Source: Neostapfia colusana
Lineage: Eukaryota > Streptophyta > Magnoliopsida > Poales > Poaceae
Assembly: GCA_030760725.1 (NCBI GenBank)
Contig: JASWHV010000019.1
Location: 38,071,944 to 38,135,943 of the forward strand
Length of the DNA stretch: 64,000 nucleotides
Reading direction: 5' to 3'
Shown: positions 12,599-26,053 of the stretch, in pieces
Numbering within the stretch: position 1 is the stretch's first letter
Layout: each line of letters starts with the position of its first letter
Notes under the pieces: generated by a model
Seen by the model: only the letters and a program-made list of their open reading frames with translations
Database searches by the model: none
Told to the model about the DNA's origin: nothing
Position numbers and translations under genes: made by a program

Positions 12599-12632
12599 TT
12601 CCTCCCCCTTAAAAGAATCTCGTCCCGAGATT
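12599..12632 (-). other. Element A PPT (12599-12610) with upstream hairpin (12616-12632)
   Basis: On the element strand, AAGGGGGAGGAA abuts the LTR start TGTAAAAGTCCC. Six bases upstream is a perfect inverted repeat AATCTCG-GGA-CGAGATT. The same hairpin-plus-PPT arrangement occurs in elements B and C2. Confidence 0.88.
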
Positions 12633-12661
12633 ACAAAAGAGGAACAAGACGGGAGAGGTAA

Positions 12662-14166
12662 TTACAAACTGTACAAAGATAAAAGTTCCGGGTAGTTGGT
12701 GCGGAGATAATCTTCACTTTCCCACGTTGCCTCTTCTGCGGTGTGATTACTCCACAGCACCTTGTATAATTTGATCGTCCGGTTCCGGGTTACCCGGGCC
12801 TTTTCATCCAAAATCTGAACCGGTCGCTCGGTGTAGGTCAGGTCCGGTTTCAATTCGTCGATGTCCAAAGTGCGAACAGCAGCGGTGAATTTGAGGCACT
12901 TCCGCAGCTGTGATACATGAAATACATCATGAACACCCGCTAAACTTGCCGGTAAATCCAGCCGGTAGGCTACAGGGCCGCACTTCTCCGTGATAGCGAA
13001 GGACCAATAAAACGGGGAGCGAGTTTCCCCTTTACACCGAACCGGTGAATTCCCTTCATCGGAGATACACGAATATATACGTGCTCTCCGATGTCAAAAT
13101 GTAACGGCCTACACCTTTGATCGGCGTAGCTCTTCTGTCGGGATTGGGCAGCCTTTAAGTTCTCTTGTATCAACTGAACTCGGTCTTCGGCTTCGTTGAC
13201 AAGATCAATCCCAAACAGAACTCTTTCGCCGGACTCACACCAATTCAGTGGTGTGCGACACTTCCGGCCATAGAGAGCTTCATACGGTGCCATTTTAATA
13301 CTCGCTTGATAACCGTTGTTGTATGAAAACTCCGCCAGCGGTAGGTGATCGTCCCAATTCCTACCGTGGTGGATGGCACACGCTCTTAACATATCCTCAA
13401 GTACTTGATTCACCCTCTCAGTTTGTCCATCGGTTTGAGGGTGATATGCGGAGCTCCTAATCAGCTTGGTGCCCAACGAGGCGTGCAGCTGCTCCCCAAA
13501 ACGAGCAACAAACAGTGCACCTCGATCTGAAATGATGGTCTTCGGGACACCATGTGAGCATATAATTCTGGAGATGAATAACTCCGCATATTGCCTTGCT
13601 CGATAATGAGTGTTCACTGGTATGAAATGAGCTGATTTCGTCAACTGGTCGACGATCACCCATATCGAGTCATGCTTCTTGGATGTGAGCGGTAATCCGA
13701 CGATGAAGTCCATACTCACATCCTCCCATTTCCACGCCGGAATCTTCAAAGGTTGTAGCGGTCCAGCTTTCCGCATATGATCAGCCTTGACCCATCTACA
13801 CGTATCGCATTCGGATACGTATTTAGCAATCTCCCTCTTCATCCTCGTCCACCAAAATTTCTGTTTCAAATCTTGGTACATCTTGTTACTTCCGGGATGA
13901 ATGGAAAACTTTTACAGGTGGGCTTCATCCAAGATCTTCTTCTGGAGTTTCATATTGTGCGGAACCACTATACGGTCGTTAAACCATATTGTACCGTTCT
14001 CATCCTTTCGGAAGCATTTCACCTCTCCGTTGCACAGTCTTCTCCGTATGTGAGACATACCTCTGTCTCTTTTTTTGAGCCTCAACAATCTCTTCATGGA
14101 TTGTTGGAATGAGCGTGAGATTATAAAGCGTGCCATAAGGGATGACACGGAGGCTTGGTTCATCAT
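12662..14166 (-). pseudogene. pol: Element A integrase with C-terminal chromodomain-like tail (broken)
   Basis: Ty3-gypsy integrase in several frames. The frame 14166-13912 holds the spacer and start of the zinc-binding region. An in-frame TAA at 13912-13914 precedes the main frame from 13881, which has the zinc-binding SECDTC, then MDFIVGLP, IISDRGALF and QTDGQTERVN, giving the catalytic D,D,E. The SH3-like part shows GEHVYIRVSP and APRFIGP. A frameshift near 13000 breaks the C-terminus; 12868-12662 resumes with VLWSNHTAEEATWESE, a chromodomain-like motif that marks chromoviruses and may bind modified histones. Confidence 0.93.
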
Positions 14167-15061
14167 CTTCCAACTCAGCAGCCGCTAAGTTGTGAACGTG
14201 GGCACTAAGCGCGTCGGCAACCACGTTTGCTTTTCCTAGATGATAGTGGATCTCAATTTCATAATCTTTGATGAGCTCCAACCATCTCCGTTGTCTCATA
14301 TTCAGCTCCTTCTGCGTGAAGATATACTTCAAGCTTTTATGGTCGGTGTAGAGGTGAACAAGATTCCCAAGTATGTAATGCCTCCACATCTTCAACGCAA
14401 ACACCACTGCAGAAAGCTCAAGATCGTGAGTTGGATAATTCTGCTCGTGGTTTCGCAGTTGACGAGACCCATAGGCGACTACACGCCCTTCTTGCATCAG
14501 AACACAGCCGAGACCGATGCCGGATGCATCACAGTATACATCAAATGGCTTCGTCGTGTCTGGCTGAGCAAGAACTGGAGCTGTTGTGAGATGTTTCACC
14601 AACGTTTTGAATGCGGCTTCACATGCTGCATTCCACGTGTATCTTGTGCCCTTCTTCAGCAGCTCCGTCATTGGTTTAGCAATTTTTGAGAAGCTCGGAA
14701 TAAACCTCCGATAATACCCCGCTAAACCTAGGAAACTTCGGACCTCGTGGACTGACTTGGGAGATTCCCACTTCTGCACTTGTTCAATCTTGCTGGGGTC
14801 CACAGCAATACCTTCTGCTGAAATAATATGGCCTAGGAAAGGCACTTGATCAATCCAGAACTCGCACTTGCTGAACTTGGCATATAATTGGTGCTCCCGC
14901 AACCGTTGTAGCACAATACACAGATGTTCAGCGTGCTCTTCTTTAGATTTGGAGTAAACCAATATGTCGTCGATGAATACCACGACGAACTTGTGTAGCT
15001 CCGGCATGAATACAGAATTCATCAAATACATAAAGTGTGCCGGAGCATTGGTTAGTCCAAA
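14000..15061 (-). pseudogene. pol: Element A reverse transcriptase C-part and RNase H
   Basis: The open frame 15031-14000 follows a TAA at 15062-15064 that interrupts the conserved VMSFGLTNAPA-type motif. It encodes the polymerase motif FIDDILVYS, the thumb/connection segment SFLGLAGYYRRFI, and RNase H with DVYCDASGIGLGCVL and TDHKSLKYI. Beyond about 14100 the frame shifts relative to the integrase part, marking another lesion. The same segment in C2 (37969-39060) is closely similar in sequence. Confidence 0.93.
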
Positions 15062-16441
15062 TTACATGACGAGGTACTCGTAGAGTCCGTATCTCATCGA
15101 GAAAGCTGTCTTCGGTATGTCCTCCGGTCGGATCTTGATTTGATGATAGCCCGACCGAAGATCCATCTTCGAAAATACCTTTGCACCCACAAGTTGATCA
15201 AATAGGATGTTAATGTGGGGCAAAGGATACTTGTTCTTTATTGTGACAGCATTGAGAGGACGGTAATCAACACATAGCCGTAGTGTTTCGTCCTTCTTCT
15301 TAACGAATAGCGCTGAGCAACCCCAAGGTGAAGAACTTGGTCGTATGAAACCCTTGCTCATGAGTTCATTCAGTTGCTCTTTCAACTCCGCTAGCTCGTT
15401 AGGTGCCATCTTGTAAGGCCTTCGTGAGATAGGCGTCGTTCCCGGCGCCAGTTCAATCTTGAACTCGACGTCCCGTTCGGGCGGCATGCCCGGTAAGTCA
15501 TCGGGAAATACGTCGGGATAATCTCGTACCACCGGAATATCCTCAAGCTTCAGCGCTTCCATGTGGTAGGCCTCTACCATATCCGGATCTTCGCTGTCTA
15601 AAAACAGCGTGTGCTGTCCGTGAATCGGTGAGTCAGTCTGAACAGTCCGGTTAACGATATTGAGAACGGCACCGTGACGATTTAACCAAGACATCCCCAA
15701 TATGATGTCTATCTTCTGCCTATCCAACATAATCAGCGATGTTGGGTATATTTTTCCGCCCAAACACAAAGCTGCTCGGGACACAATCTGACCGGCAGAG
15801 ATATTTCCTCCCGGTGATCGTATAAGAAAACTCGTTGTGGGAGTATTGGTGGATAATTGGTGCTGATCCACGCGTATTTTGCTGATAAAATTGTGGGTTG
15901 CACCTGAATCAAAAAGTACCAACACGGGCACGTCCTTGAGGGTAAACATGCCCGCTAACACCGGTGCTCCCTCCGGGACATCCTCAATAGCAAGATGTTG
16001 CACACTCCCGGATTGCAATGCTGTTATGTTGAATTGAGCAGGTGGCGGCATACCACCTGATGATGATGGCTGTCTGGTGTTCACCAACTTCTCCCGGCAT
16101 TCTTGCCTAAAATGCCCTGAACGGTGGCAATAAGAACACGGAGGTTTCCCCGGTTCTTCGTTGACTTGTGGTTGAGAAGTTGATGTACTTGGCTGCAGCA
16201 ATGATGCCGCAGGTGTCATTCGTTGCCGCGGCAAAGGTGTTGCTTCAAGACATGATTCTTGAGCAGGAAATCTGTACGGAGTTGATCTCACTGGCGCTTG
16301 CCATCTTTCATCGGATGGTGTGTGATACACCACACGGTATTTGCGAGGAACAACTGGTGTGTCTTCTTGCACATCCTCCCGGTCCCTCTTCTCTGCTTGA
16401 CACTCAAGTGTCGCTTGTTCTTGCAGCAGAGCAGCACTGAT
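15062..16441 (-). pseudogene. pol: Element A gag C-terminus, protease and reverse transcriptase N-part
   Basis: Open frame from 16372 to the stop at 15062-15064, in the same frame as the gag ORF upstream. Near residue 80 it carries a CCHC knuckle (CSYCHRSGHFRQEC). Near residue 155 is an intact retropepsin active site (LFDSGATHNFIS). Reverse transcriptase begins with PDDLPGMPP and PYKMAPNELAELKEQL and continues to LRSGYHQIKIR. Gag and pol appear fused in one frame, as is usual for Tekay-type elements. Confidence 0.93.
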
Positions 16442-17125
16442 CTACTCGGTGTAACTGCCTTGATTGAAAAAAGCTAGCTTCTCTTTTAGTATGGCAGTCA
16501 AGCCATAGAAAAAGTAGTCACACATTGCTGCTTCGCTCGTCGCATAAGCAGGAGCATATTGTGCCAGAAGGTTGAATCGTCTGACATAATCGAGGACACT
16601 CATGTCCCCCTGCTTCAGGTTCCTGAATTCTTGCTGTTGGGCCTTAATATAAACCATAGGAATGTGACGAGCACGGAATGCTTCATGAAATTCCGTCCAT
16701 TCCACTTGATGGCCTTCCGGAACGGTGGCAAGATAAGCGAACCACCAATTTCCGGCGGCTCCATGGATCTGTTGAGCTGCAAATGATGTCTTCTGATATT
16801 CGTCGCACTCAAACACTCCAAACTTGGACTCCATAACTTGAAGCCACTGATCAGATTCCACTGGTTCATTGGCTTCCGTGAAGATTGGCGGTTGTGTCGC
16901 CAAGAAGTCCAAATAGGCGTTCCGAGGTGGAACGTCCTGTTGTGAACGTTGGAGTAAGCCCTGTTGTACCAAGGCTTGGAGTAGTCTTGTGTTCTCTTGA
17001 TTTGACTCGACCATCTGAGCCATGACATCCGCCCATACCGTTGATGGCGGTGCCCGTGGTGGAGTCGAGTCATCACCGTCTTGGCGAGAACTTTCAGCCC
17101 TACTCGGAGAATGAGTATGCACCAT
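16442..17125 (-). pseudogene. gag: Element A gag capsid region, ended by a nonsense codon
   Basis: A 227-codon frame beginning MVHTHSPSRAES. The capsid-like core shows QWLQVMESKFGV, GNWWFAYLATV, WTEFHEAFRARHIP and LKQGDMSVLDYVRRF, matching the Ty3 gag family and the gag of C2 (36040 onward). An in-frame TAG at 16442-16444 truncates it, after which the same frame continues into the zinc knuckle and protease. The start was chosen as the first ATG before the conserved region. Confidence 0.92.
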
Positions 17126-18664
17126 ACTGCTAAAGCATTATTTTGAGGAGAGTCAAAACTTTATCTCAGCAGTATGTGAAAGTATGCGAAACATGAACAT
17201 GCTAAAACTTTATGAAAGCATAACAATACTTCATGTTTACACATCTTTCTAAAGCCAAAAATAGAACAACCCCTCTATTCTGTACAGAATCGACCTTTCT
17301 GTACTTTACCCAGATTTTGATCCAGTTACCAGCATTTTCATAACTCAAGTTGAATACCAAAGTTAAAGTTAACTTCCGTATCTTTCCAACGAGTACTGAC
17401 ATGCCTCTGGATCATCCCTTGATCGGTAGCTATGACTGTTCAACGTTGACAGAATTTTCTGGATAAATTTTGCCAGCACCTCCTTTGTATGTGGCTGTTT
17501 TCATCACAGTTTTACATACAAATGGGATACAATTCTGAACAAACTATGAACGACAAAATCGTTGAAAGTTTCATAAACTTTCCAATGGTGTATCATATGA
17601 CCCTTAGAAATTTTTCCACAGAATGTTATGGCCAATTTACAGAAACACCCAGAGAAGGTTGCAGCTGTTCTGTTCTCAGGACAGTTTGCATTCATCTGGA
17701 CATTCAACCAAGTTGGTGTTGGATTTGGCTCTGCAGTTCTACAGAAAAGTTGTAGAGCACTTAATAACCTTTCCAGAACTGTATCAAACACCTCCATTGG
17801 GTCAATATAATCAGAGTTACGCTCTGTTAAAGCTTGGCAAAACTTCTGCCAGAACAAAGCACTCTGTTTTTGAGATAAAAAGAAGCCTAGTAATTCTCTT
17901 CTTTGAAACTTAGTTCAAATTAAGAGTTCAGTAACTAATATGTGCTTTATCACATCCATTTTTAGTTTTGAAGTTAGTCATGAATGATTTCTTCTTAGGT
18001 AAGAATATTATCCAGTGTAGTACGGTGACGATGCACCGTAAGACATATGACGGTACTACGTTGCCTCACCAAAGAAAAACCTAACCGGATTACACCGGCA
18101 TATACGTATCCTTAGGTGGCACTAAAACGGTCACTCGCAAACGTGTTCAACAAGCACTAAGGTTTTCGTGGTTAGTACCTACATAAGCCACACTCAATCA
18201 TCAGGTTCGACTGCACACCGAACCCGGTATCCATAACAGTTTGTACACCCGGCCGTCATCACTCGCCCAGGTGTTCTCAAGCCAAACACGCCTTGAGCTA
18301 CGTGTTCACGTTACTGACCACGTGACGGGGTCTCCCAAATTGCACCACGCACGCCTGGGACAGACGCTGCTCGAATACCCCAAACGACATGAAGAGTCGT
18401 AGAGGATACTAAAGCGAGTCGGGATACCTGCCACCCGTGAGGCTCCACCTTTCAGCTTGTGCGCACTGGTGGACAGCGCATACGTGCACCCCCCAAGACA
18501 TAGACGTCCCGAGATGCACGGTTTTCTGACATAACAAATAGGTTAGCTTGCCACCTTCATAATATGCTAATAGTAGTCCTTATGTGGGCCTAGTACCGTT
18601 ATCTCACCGTATCCTAAGTTTTTGACATAATATGATGCTCAATCCGTGCTCTGTTCCCAACGCA
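17126..18664 (-). other. Element A untranslated leader
   Basis: About 1.5 kb between PBS and gag with no convincing reading frame. Next to the PBS it shares recognisable sequence with the leader of element B (for example AAAAACTTAGGATACGGTGA near 18610-18630 on the element strand and near 49743-49762). This is part of the evidence that B is a relative of A. It probably holds packaging signals, by analogy with other LTR elements. Confidence 0.8.
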
Positions 18665-18676
18665 GCTCTGATACCA
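18665..18676 (-). other. Element A primer-binding site (tRNA-Met type)
   Basis: Reads TGGTATCAGAGC on the element strand, two bases after the LTR end TCCGTCACA. This is the usual complement of the initiator tRNA-Met 3' end in plant LTR elements. Confidence 0.93.
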
Positions 18677-18678
18677 GC

Positions 18679-21600
18679 TGTGACGGACCACAGGACCTCG
18701 TCGGGTGGTGCCGTGTTATGCGGCACCCAACAGCACACGGGTCGATGAACACACATCATATTACATAAATAGTTTAGCGGAAGCGTACAAGAATGTTTTA
18801 CAAATAGTTATATCAGAGTAAACTACAGCGGAAGACTATCACTCTCACGACTCATGTCTAAACTAGCAACAAAGAAACGGTCCAGCCCGCGGACGTTTCT
18901 TACTAGCAACACGAAGACAATCTGCAGCGGCGAGGATGCTCTTTGAGTAAGCACTCGGAGGTTCCCGAGTCTCATCGGCACCCCTTCTCATAAACCTCGA
19001 GTCAATTACCTGCAAAACAACTCGGATAGCATCCGTGAGCATAACGCTCAGCAAGACTTAACCGTCACCCTAAACATGGAACTCTAAGTGAGGTTATGAA
19101 CCTAACATAGGATGGCATAAGCATAATTAAACTCGCCTAAAAGTGAATCCTTACTTTCAGTATTAATTGCAGTATTTTAAGTAACCCTGGGCACGCCACA
19201 TTGGGAGTCCATAGAAACAAGAAACGCTTTCCCCCGATGTAAATTGCTCATGGCATAAAAGAATCGAGTTTGCACTAGCCTATTCATCAAGTTCCAATAC
19301 AAAGGTAGGATAATACTTCACATCAAAATGATTAGTTCCTTTCTCATGCAAGTTCTTACTACGTCACGACTGTGAGAACAAGTATGCTCGGTCCATTCCG
19401 CGAGCGACGGTGATTCGAATCAATAACACCCGGACTACACGACACGTACGCCCGTACTCGACATTGCCTACAACAACCATCACTGACGTCGTACGTGGCA
19501 GCCTTTCCCCCGTTTCACCCCCGCTGAATCGATCAAGTCGCCCCGTACAGTAGCTACTCTCATGGTGCACCTTCCGACGTGAGATGTCATGAGAATATTC
19601 CCCACATACTGCACACCGGCCGTCCGCCTGAGGCGACCCGAAAAGTCCCAACGACAGCTTCCCGAGGTACATCGGTTTACTGGGTTCCATATATCCAGCA
19701 TGAGTCCGGTACACAACTCAAACTTGTTCAACAGGGCCACATACGGGTCGGTCCTTGACCGACACGGACAGGTCTACAGCACCCAGGCCCCTATGTCCTG
19801 TTGCTCCTACAACCTTCCGGTCTCAACTTTAACTTGCTAATTCAATTACGAACCAATCCCGTATGCCCCTGTTGTTCCTGAAACTGCGAGTAGCATCTCA
19901 CCACTCGACTTCTACCGAACCGTACTTAAGCATGGCAGTTCTACACGGTGAAAGACACCTACCCAATACTCCATGGGTCATTTGGCTATGTAAGAGGAGT
20001 ATCAAACACTAGACCTAATGCACAGTTCATATCTTGACCGAAAGTGAATACAAAAGAAAAACTTAACAGATGTTAAATGCAAACCGGAGCTTGCCTGTTT
20101 TGCAGGGTAGTCGTATATAACAGTTAGTGTCCTTGCAGATCCACCCTTGACTCTCCTGAGCTTGATCCACTTCGATGAATCACTCCTTTGAGTCAACTTC
20201 GTTGTGGTTCCTATTGAAATGCACATGCATATATTTCATGGAATGTAATGGAAAGAAGTTATAGAATTACTTTCTTAAGAACAGAGGTTGTGTGGGAAAG
20301 CCAAGCATGGTTTGGTTTGCCTCTGTTGTGCAAAGAACAGAAATAAACTAAATTGACCTTAAGGCCTTAGCTATACACTAATCATGTTCCCTAATGAACA
20401 TAATAGATAAGCTGAAAGGATTTGAGTGAAACTGAAGAACAAGAACTCCAATGGCCTTAAAACTTTTACAGCAGGTTCTATACTATCTAAGGATTTAGCT
20501 TGCCAAATTGCAGCTAAAGTGGAGTCATATTGTGTCCTCCATAATTCTCACAATATCTCTTATGTATTTTTTCCCTATACATAAGTAGGGAGAATAAGAA
20601 CAGAGAGTTCAAGGACTCATCTTGGGCTGATGATTTACATATGAGTTCTTGATCACATAAGAGTAATCTGGTCCAAAATTCAGCCCTTTTACTTGAGTAG
20701 TTCTCCCAGAACAATTCTTTAAGCATTCCTACTCAAAAGAATTAATTCTGTAGTAATGTGCATTTCCATGCCCAATTAAGTGAACTAAAATTCCAAGTAT
20801 GTCTCAGAGAGCTTGCCTAAATTTTTTTATGATTTTTGGAGCTATTGATTGCTTAGAACAGATTTTTGAAGTGGGAAACATTTTCTGAAAATGTTTCTGG
20901 GCTCTTTTGAACACAGTAGATTGCATTTAGCAAATTCCTATTCAAATGATCTTTAAATGAGCTGAAAATTTGCTAGTAGGTCAATACTATGCTAAAGAAT
21001 GTTCTTGCAAAATTTGGGGATTTTTTTGGGTAACCCAAACTCCCTCAATAATTCTTTTTCAGAAAACCTCCCAAGAATTTTTCAGAATATAATATTAACT
21101 TTCATACAAATCTGAGTTCATATTTGGATAGAACTCAGAGAGATGAATCCAACCCGATTGGAATCACTCAAATTGGAGTTTTCTGCAGGGAGATATGAAT
21201 TTCTAAAGATTGAGTTAAGTCTGGAATTATTTTCCTATTTAAAGTCTGGTTGGACCCACTGTTTTGAATTCCAGCCAATAGAAGCGAAGCCACACCGGGC
21301 CACAGCGTCTCTGCGCGCCAACACACGGAATCCTGGCCATACCCGATCCCGGGTTTAAATTCTTTGCTGCTGACAGACGGGGCCCACGCGTCTTCTTCTT
21401 CCTCCGGCTTCCTCACTCGCGCCCGCGCTGCCCATTGCCGGCCCGACGCCGTAGCTCGCCGGCTCGCCGTTTCCGGCCACCGCCTGAGCTGAAACTCGCC
21501 GCCAGGGAGTTTGTGACCCCGACGAACACGTCTGTGGTGCTTGCTAGGGCTGCCGACGACCGGAACATGGCCGGCGACGTGTGACTGCCTCTGTGGTAGT

Positions 21601-23000
21601 TCGGCAGCGTCGCCCGAGGTCTCCAGCCCTCAAAAACTTGTGCCGACGAGCCCTACAGCACCAGCGTACCTCTAGGAGGATCGACACGACCTCAAACTAG
21701 CTTGCAAATGGCTGGAACTAGGTTGTCATCGTGTGACTGAACGGGTCCGCCGTGAAAACCCCAATAAAAGCTCGAAATTCGCCGGCCTGAGGCGTTTTCA
21801 TGCGCTAGATGCAAAAGGAAAAACGATCGCCGGCTAGTCTAGCTTCTCTGTGCCAAACATGATGACTTAAGGAGAATCAGAGGGCAAGAATTCGAAGGAA
21901 TTGTACCAGAAGCTTGGAATGGGGTCGCCGGAGCAAAACTCGAAATTCGCCGCCGATAGCTCGCGGCACGGCCTGAGCTTGGGCTGAGAGCAGCATCGCA
22001 CCCGTGCGCGTCCGTAGGTGTGATCGCTCGGCCGTGAAACTCGCTGTGGAGGGCTTTCCACGAGCGGCCGATCACGCTTTTGAGCTAGATCGCCGCGGCG
22101 GCGTTTGTTCTCGGGCAACGGAGGCCACAGCTCGCTTGGTTTCAGGTCAGGGAGGTGGAGGCTGATCTCAGGGAGAGGTTTAGCAGCTCGGGGGAGGAGA
22201 GAGCACGGTGGTTCCTTCGGTTTCCCGATCGACCGAGAGGGCGGAGGGACAGAACGGTAACTGGTCGTGCGCTCACGAGGAGGAGAAAAAGGGATGGCCT
22301 TTGCTTCGTCCAGGGGGGTAATCAGGCCGCGAACCGCCTCTGGCCGCCGTGCGTGGGGAAAGGCAGCAGCTGGTGGCGCTGCCGAGCGTTCCCGTAGCTC
22401 CACGGTGGGAGCTGCTCGTGGCCCACGTGCTGCTCGACGAATTTCCTCACTGGGGCTGAGACTTAAGGTGCAAGGCTCCTCTTTTAGCTCTATGACATGT
22501 GGGTCCCACTCCACATTTCCTCCCCAAATATCTTCTCAGGCTGATCCTCTTAATTCCCACAATTCTGAGTTTTAAAAATGTGGGTTAGAATTTGAATCTT
22601 CCACTTCAGTTTGAATTTGCTTGCCAAATTTGAATTTGGTTGAAGTTTGCAAATTCTCCTCTTTAACTCCTTTTTGAGCCCACCCTACAATTGAAAAGTT
22701 TGTGAGCAAACTTTTCCCTATAATCCCAACTATAGGGATGCATGTTTATTCAATGTTTTTGGTCACCCTATGTGTGAACTTTGAATTACAAATCTGAATT
22801 TTAAACTTTCATGCAAAGAGGTATTTAACTCCTTATTGGTCTAACACTTTTAAATAAAAAGGTGAACCTCATGTTGGATGTTCATCCATGTATTACCTTG
22901 CATGAAGAAAAGTTTTAGAAAGTCCCATTTTTCATGTCTTTGCCACACATATGAACTCAAACTTTAGTTTTTATTCATACACATTTTTGGGACTTTTACA
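18679..23000 (-). repeat. Element A 5' LTR (4322 bp)
   Basis: Runs from TGTGACGGACC at the PBS side to GGGACTTTTACA at the outer edge. It matches the 3' LTR along its whole length and is the reverse orientation of solo LTR A2. Notable pieces: GTGGGTCCCAC at 22499-22509, the GC-rich open frame 21867-22514, palindrome TGATTCGAATCA at 19411-19422, and a hairpin GGGTGGTGCCG...CGGCACCCA at 18703-18729. Confidence 0.95.
21867..22514 (-). other. 215-codon open frame in element A 5' LTR
   Basis: Counterpart of 11464-12111 with a few residue differences and no stop. See that entry for why coding is unproven. Confidence 0.3.
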
Positions 23001-26000
23001 GGGGGCTGTAGGCGCCACCGCGACTCCATGGGGAGGACACCTCCTGGTTTCCTTCTCGTGCTGGCGACCGACTCGACGGTTCACTCGTCCTCAGCGTGTT
23101 AAGTAGCCCCTTAAGCGAGCTGTGGTGCCCTGCCTCTCCCCGAGTAACAGCCGAACAGCAAGCTGCCGCCGCTCCCCGGTGCTCCATCAGAACCCAGTGA
23201 AAACCGGTGCACAGCCTCCCTCCGAGCTACTGAACAGCACCACGTGACCACTCTTCATCTCCTCGACACAAAAACGACCGAGGTTTGGCCTCTCTGCCGC
23301 AAGGGTGCCGTGTCCTCGCGGCGGCCAAAAGAGAACCGAGGAGAGAGCTCCTGTGGACAGCTGAGTCTAGCGCCTGTCACGACCAAGTACCAGCGCCCCG
23401 GACGCGTTGTGGACCCGTGCTGCTCACCTCTAAACCTCAAGCAAAGCCATGAACCACTGCGCGAGAATTCGGGAAAACTTCACCGGCGGCCACAGAACAA
23501 CGTTCCGGTATGAAATCTCCAAATTCCCACTCCATTCTCGTCTTTAGTTCACTAAACTGTGCTAAAAGGATCTAGACTCGAGGGCGACCCGATCCCCTCC
23601 CGAATCCTGGCTTGAAACCCCGTGTTAGCAGACCATTTCAAACTTCCCGAGTGGCGATCATGGCGGGGACGCTCGGGCACACGGTGAACCTCAACTTGCC
23701 GACGTTTCCGAGCCATGTTGAGGCCTTGCCGAACTAGCCTGACCTCCACTGATGCTTTAGAGCGAATTCTCCGAACCTTTGGCAGGCTAGGGTGCTCGGA
23801 CCACGGCGCCGAAGCCTCACCGAGGTGTGCGCATGTCGCCGACCGATTTCCGGTCACCAGCAGCCCGAGAGCACCGCACCAACGAATTCCTCGTAGCTGG
23901 AAACCCCCAGACGGCGAGTTTGAGCACGAGGGGTGGGCGGAAGACCGGGTTCTGAAGTTCTCCGGCGAGCTCGGCTGCGGGGGTCGCGTGGGCAGCTGAA
24001 GGTTGAAGACGACCGAGGGTCCCGCATGTCAGTGACATAATTTTAAATCGCCGATCCGCTGCGGCTCCGGGATCCCCTGTGGCGACGCGGGAAGGGTGCT
24101 GTGGCCCCTTGTGGTTTGTCCCAGCACATGACACGTGGTCCCCTGGACCCACCCACAGGGTTTGAATAATTTCCGGTTTATTTGAATTTTCAGATTCAGT
24201 TGAAACTTTAGAACCTCATAACTTTTGATAGGCAGCTCCAAATTTAGTGATTTAAATTGTGTTGGATTCAGGATGAAGAGTTCTAGCAAAATATGCAACC
24301 CAATTTGCATGAAACGCAATAGAAAATTCTGTAAAATTCATTAAAATCTTTTCAGCAAAAGAATTTTAGAGGGAGTCTGGTTCATCCAAAAACCCCCAAA
24401 TTTTTCCAGGATATTCTATAGGCTTTTAATGAACTCCTGTAAAAGTTTCATCTCATTTGGAGTTGATTTGGTTAGGGTAATCCTGATTTCAAATTTCTGT
24501 ATTCAAATGAATACAGAAACATTTTCAGGGAATTTCCAAAACTTGGAAATTCAGTTCTGGGCATTCCTTAACTCCAAAAATCTTAGGAAAATTCATGCAT
24601 GCTCCCTGAGCTATGTATGTACTTGTAGCTCACTTGAATTTGCATGAAAGTGCAAATTTATTCAGAATTAATTTCTTTTGCCTAAATGCTTAGGGAATTA
24701 TTCTGAGTGATCTACTCAGTGAAATATTATGAATTTTGGTCCAGGTGGCTTTCTTGTGATAGGGAACTCACAGCTCCATTGGAGCCGTAGATCAGTACTG
24801 TTCTGTTTAACCTCTTAGATAATTAACACACAAGGGAGGAACACAAACATCTCACTTGAGCATAGTGCTCCACCAAACCCAAACAACTAGCACCCAGTGT
24901 CATTTTAAATTCTTAAACAGAGTTCCAGTTTTAAACTTGTCTTTAGAACTTGTTAGCAAAAGTTTTACAATTAAACATATATGCATATCCATGACGTGTA
25001 GTGATAAAACGTGAAGAAGTGAAGGAGAAGTTAAGCTTGGAGCAAGGAGCAAGCAGGGCAGGGGTTTAGCTTAAAGTCATCAGAAACTAACTTCATACAT
25101 CTCCGACTTTAGTCATCTGCAAAACCAAAGCAAGCCCCGGTTCGCATTAAGTTGTTTTATAAAGTTTTCCTTTGTTCACTACTATAGGTCGAAGTTTGTA
25201 TGTGCATTAGGTCAAGGGTGTTTTATACTCCACATGCATAACAAAAAAAATGAACCCTGAGGTCAAGGATAGAAATGTGTCATCGCTGTAGAATAAGGTC
25301 GTGCTAAACAGGCTAGGACATCCGGTAGAAGACGAGTAGTTGGAATCTACTCGCGAGCTATAGTTCAAGTTCACATAAGTGTGGTTGGAAGGGAGAGGCA
25401 AACTAAAGTTTACATTTCTAAAGATGAGACCGGGCAGTGGGGTTAGCTGCGACAAGATGAGGTCTTGGTCGAGTAGCTCTGCCTGTGTCGGTTAAGGACC
25501 GATGCGTGTTTCACATCCAGGAGCAAGTATTGAGTTGTGTACCGGATGCTTACTGATATATGGGAACCAGGAAACCGATGTACCAGGTTCACTGAATTGT
25601 AGAGGCATACCACATCATCTCGTTAGACCTAAGAGCCCGAGACGGCGCGACCGGTTCTACAGTCTAGTGTCCTGAGAAATGTTGCCACATATGACGTAAT
25701 GAAGGACGCCAGATTTGGGTGTTCAGAGGCGGGCGTATGTGTTGAGTTATTCGGGTAGTGTTTGATTCGAATCACCGTCCCTCACGGTTATTGAGTACCG
25801 CTTGCTCCCATGTTGTGACGTAGTAATCAACTTGTGTGGAAACAGTTGGAAAAAGTTTAATTGCTGCTATGATTATGTTAAGTTGCATGAAAATCCTGTT
25901 TGAAGTAGAGATAGAGCAAACAAAAGTTATTTTCCACCTTGGGACAAGTAACATTGGAATGAAGCGTTTCTTGTTTGATTGCGGAGTTCCAATGTTGCTG

Positions 26001-26048
26001 GGCGCAAGGTCACTACTATTATGGCAAAAATCTGAAAGTTAAGAATGA

Positions 26049-26053
26049 ACTCC
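26049..26053. repeat. TSD of solo LTR C1, left copy (ACTCC)
   Basis: Perfect 5-bp match with 30095-30099. Removing C1 and one copy restores B-prime sequence collinear with 49190-49200 of element B. Confidence 0.93.

Larger units (their letters stand above)
1..23000 (-). mobile_element. Element A: Tekay/Del-type Ty3-gypsy chromovirus, interrupted by element M
   Basis: An LTR retrotransposon reading right to left. The 5' LTR is 18679-23000, followed by a tRNA-Met-type PBS at 18665-18676, leader, gag, protease, reverse transcriptase, RNase H, integrase with chromodomain-like tail, PPT at 12599-12610, and a 3' LTR from 12598 to beyond the left edge. Position 1 aligns with 18784, so about 105 bp of the 3' LTR lie outside the window. 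The 3' LTR is split by element M (288-8713). The right flank reads GGGGG; the matching TSD copy would lie left of the window. The lineage call rests on the domain order with integrase after RNase H, the C-terminal chromodomain-like segment and the long LTRs. Gag-pol carries several stops and frameshifts, so this copy is not autonomous. Confidence 0.93.
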
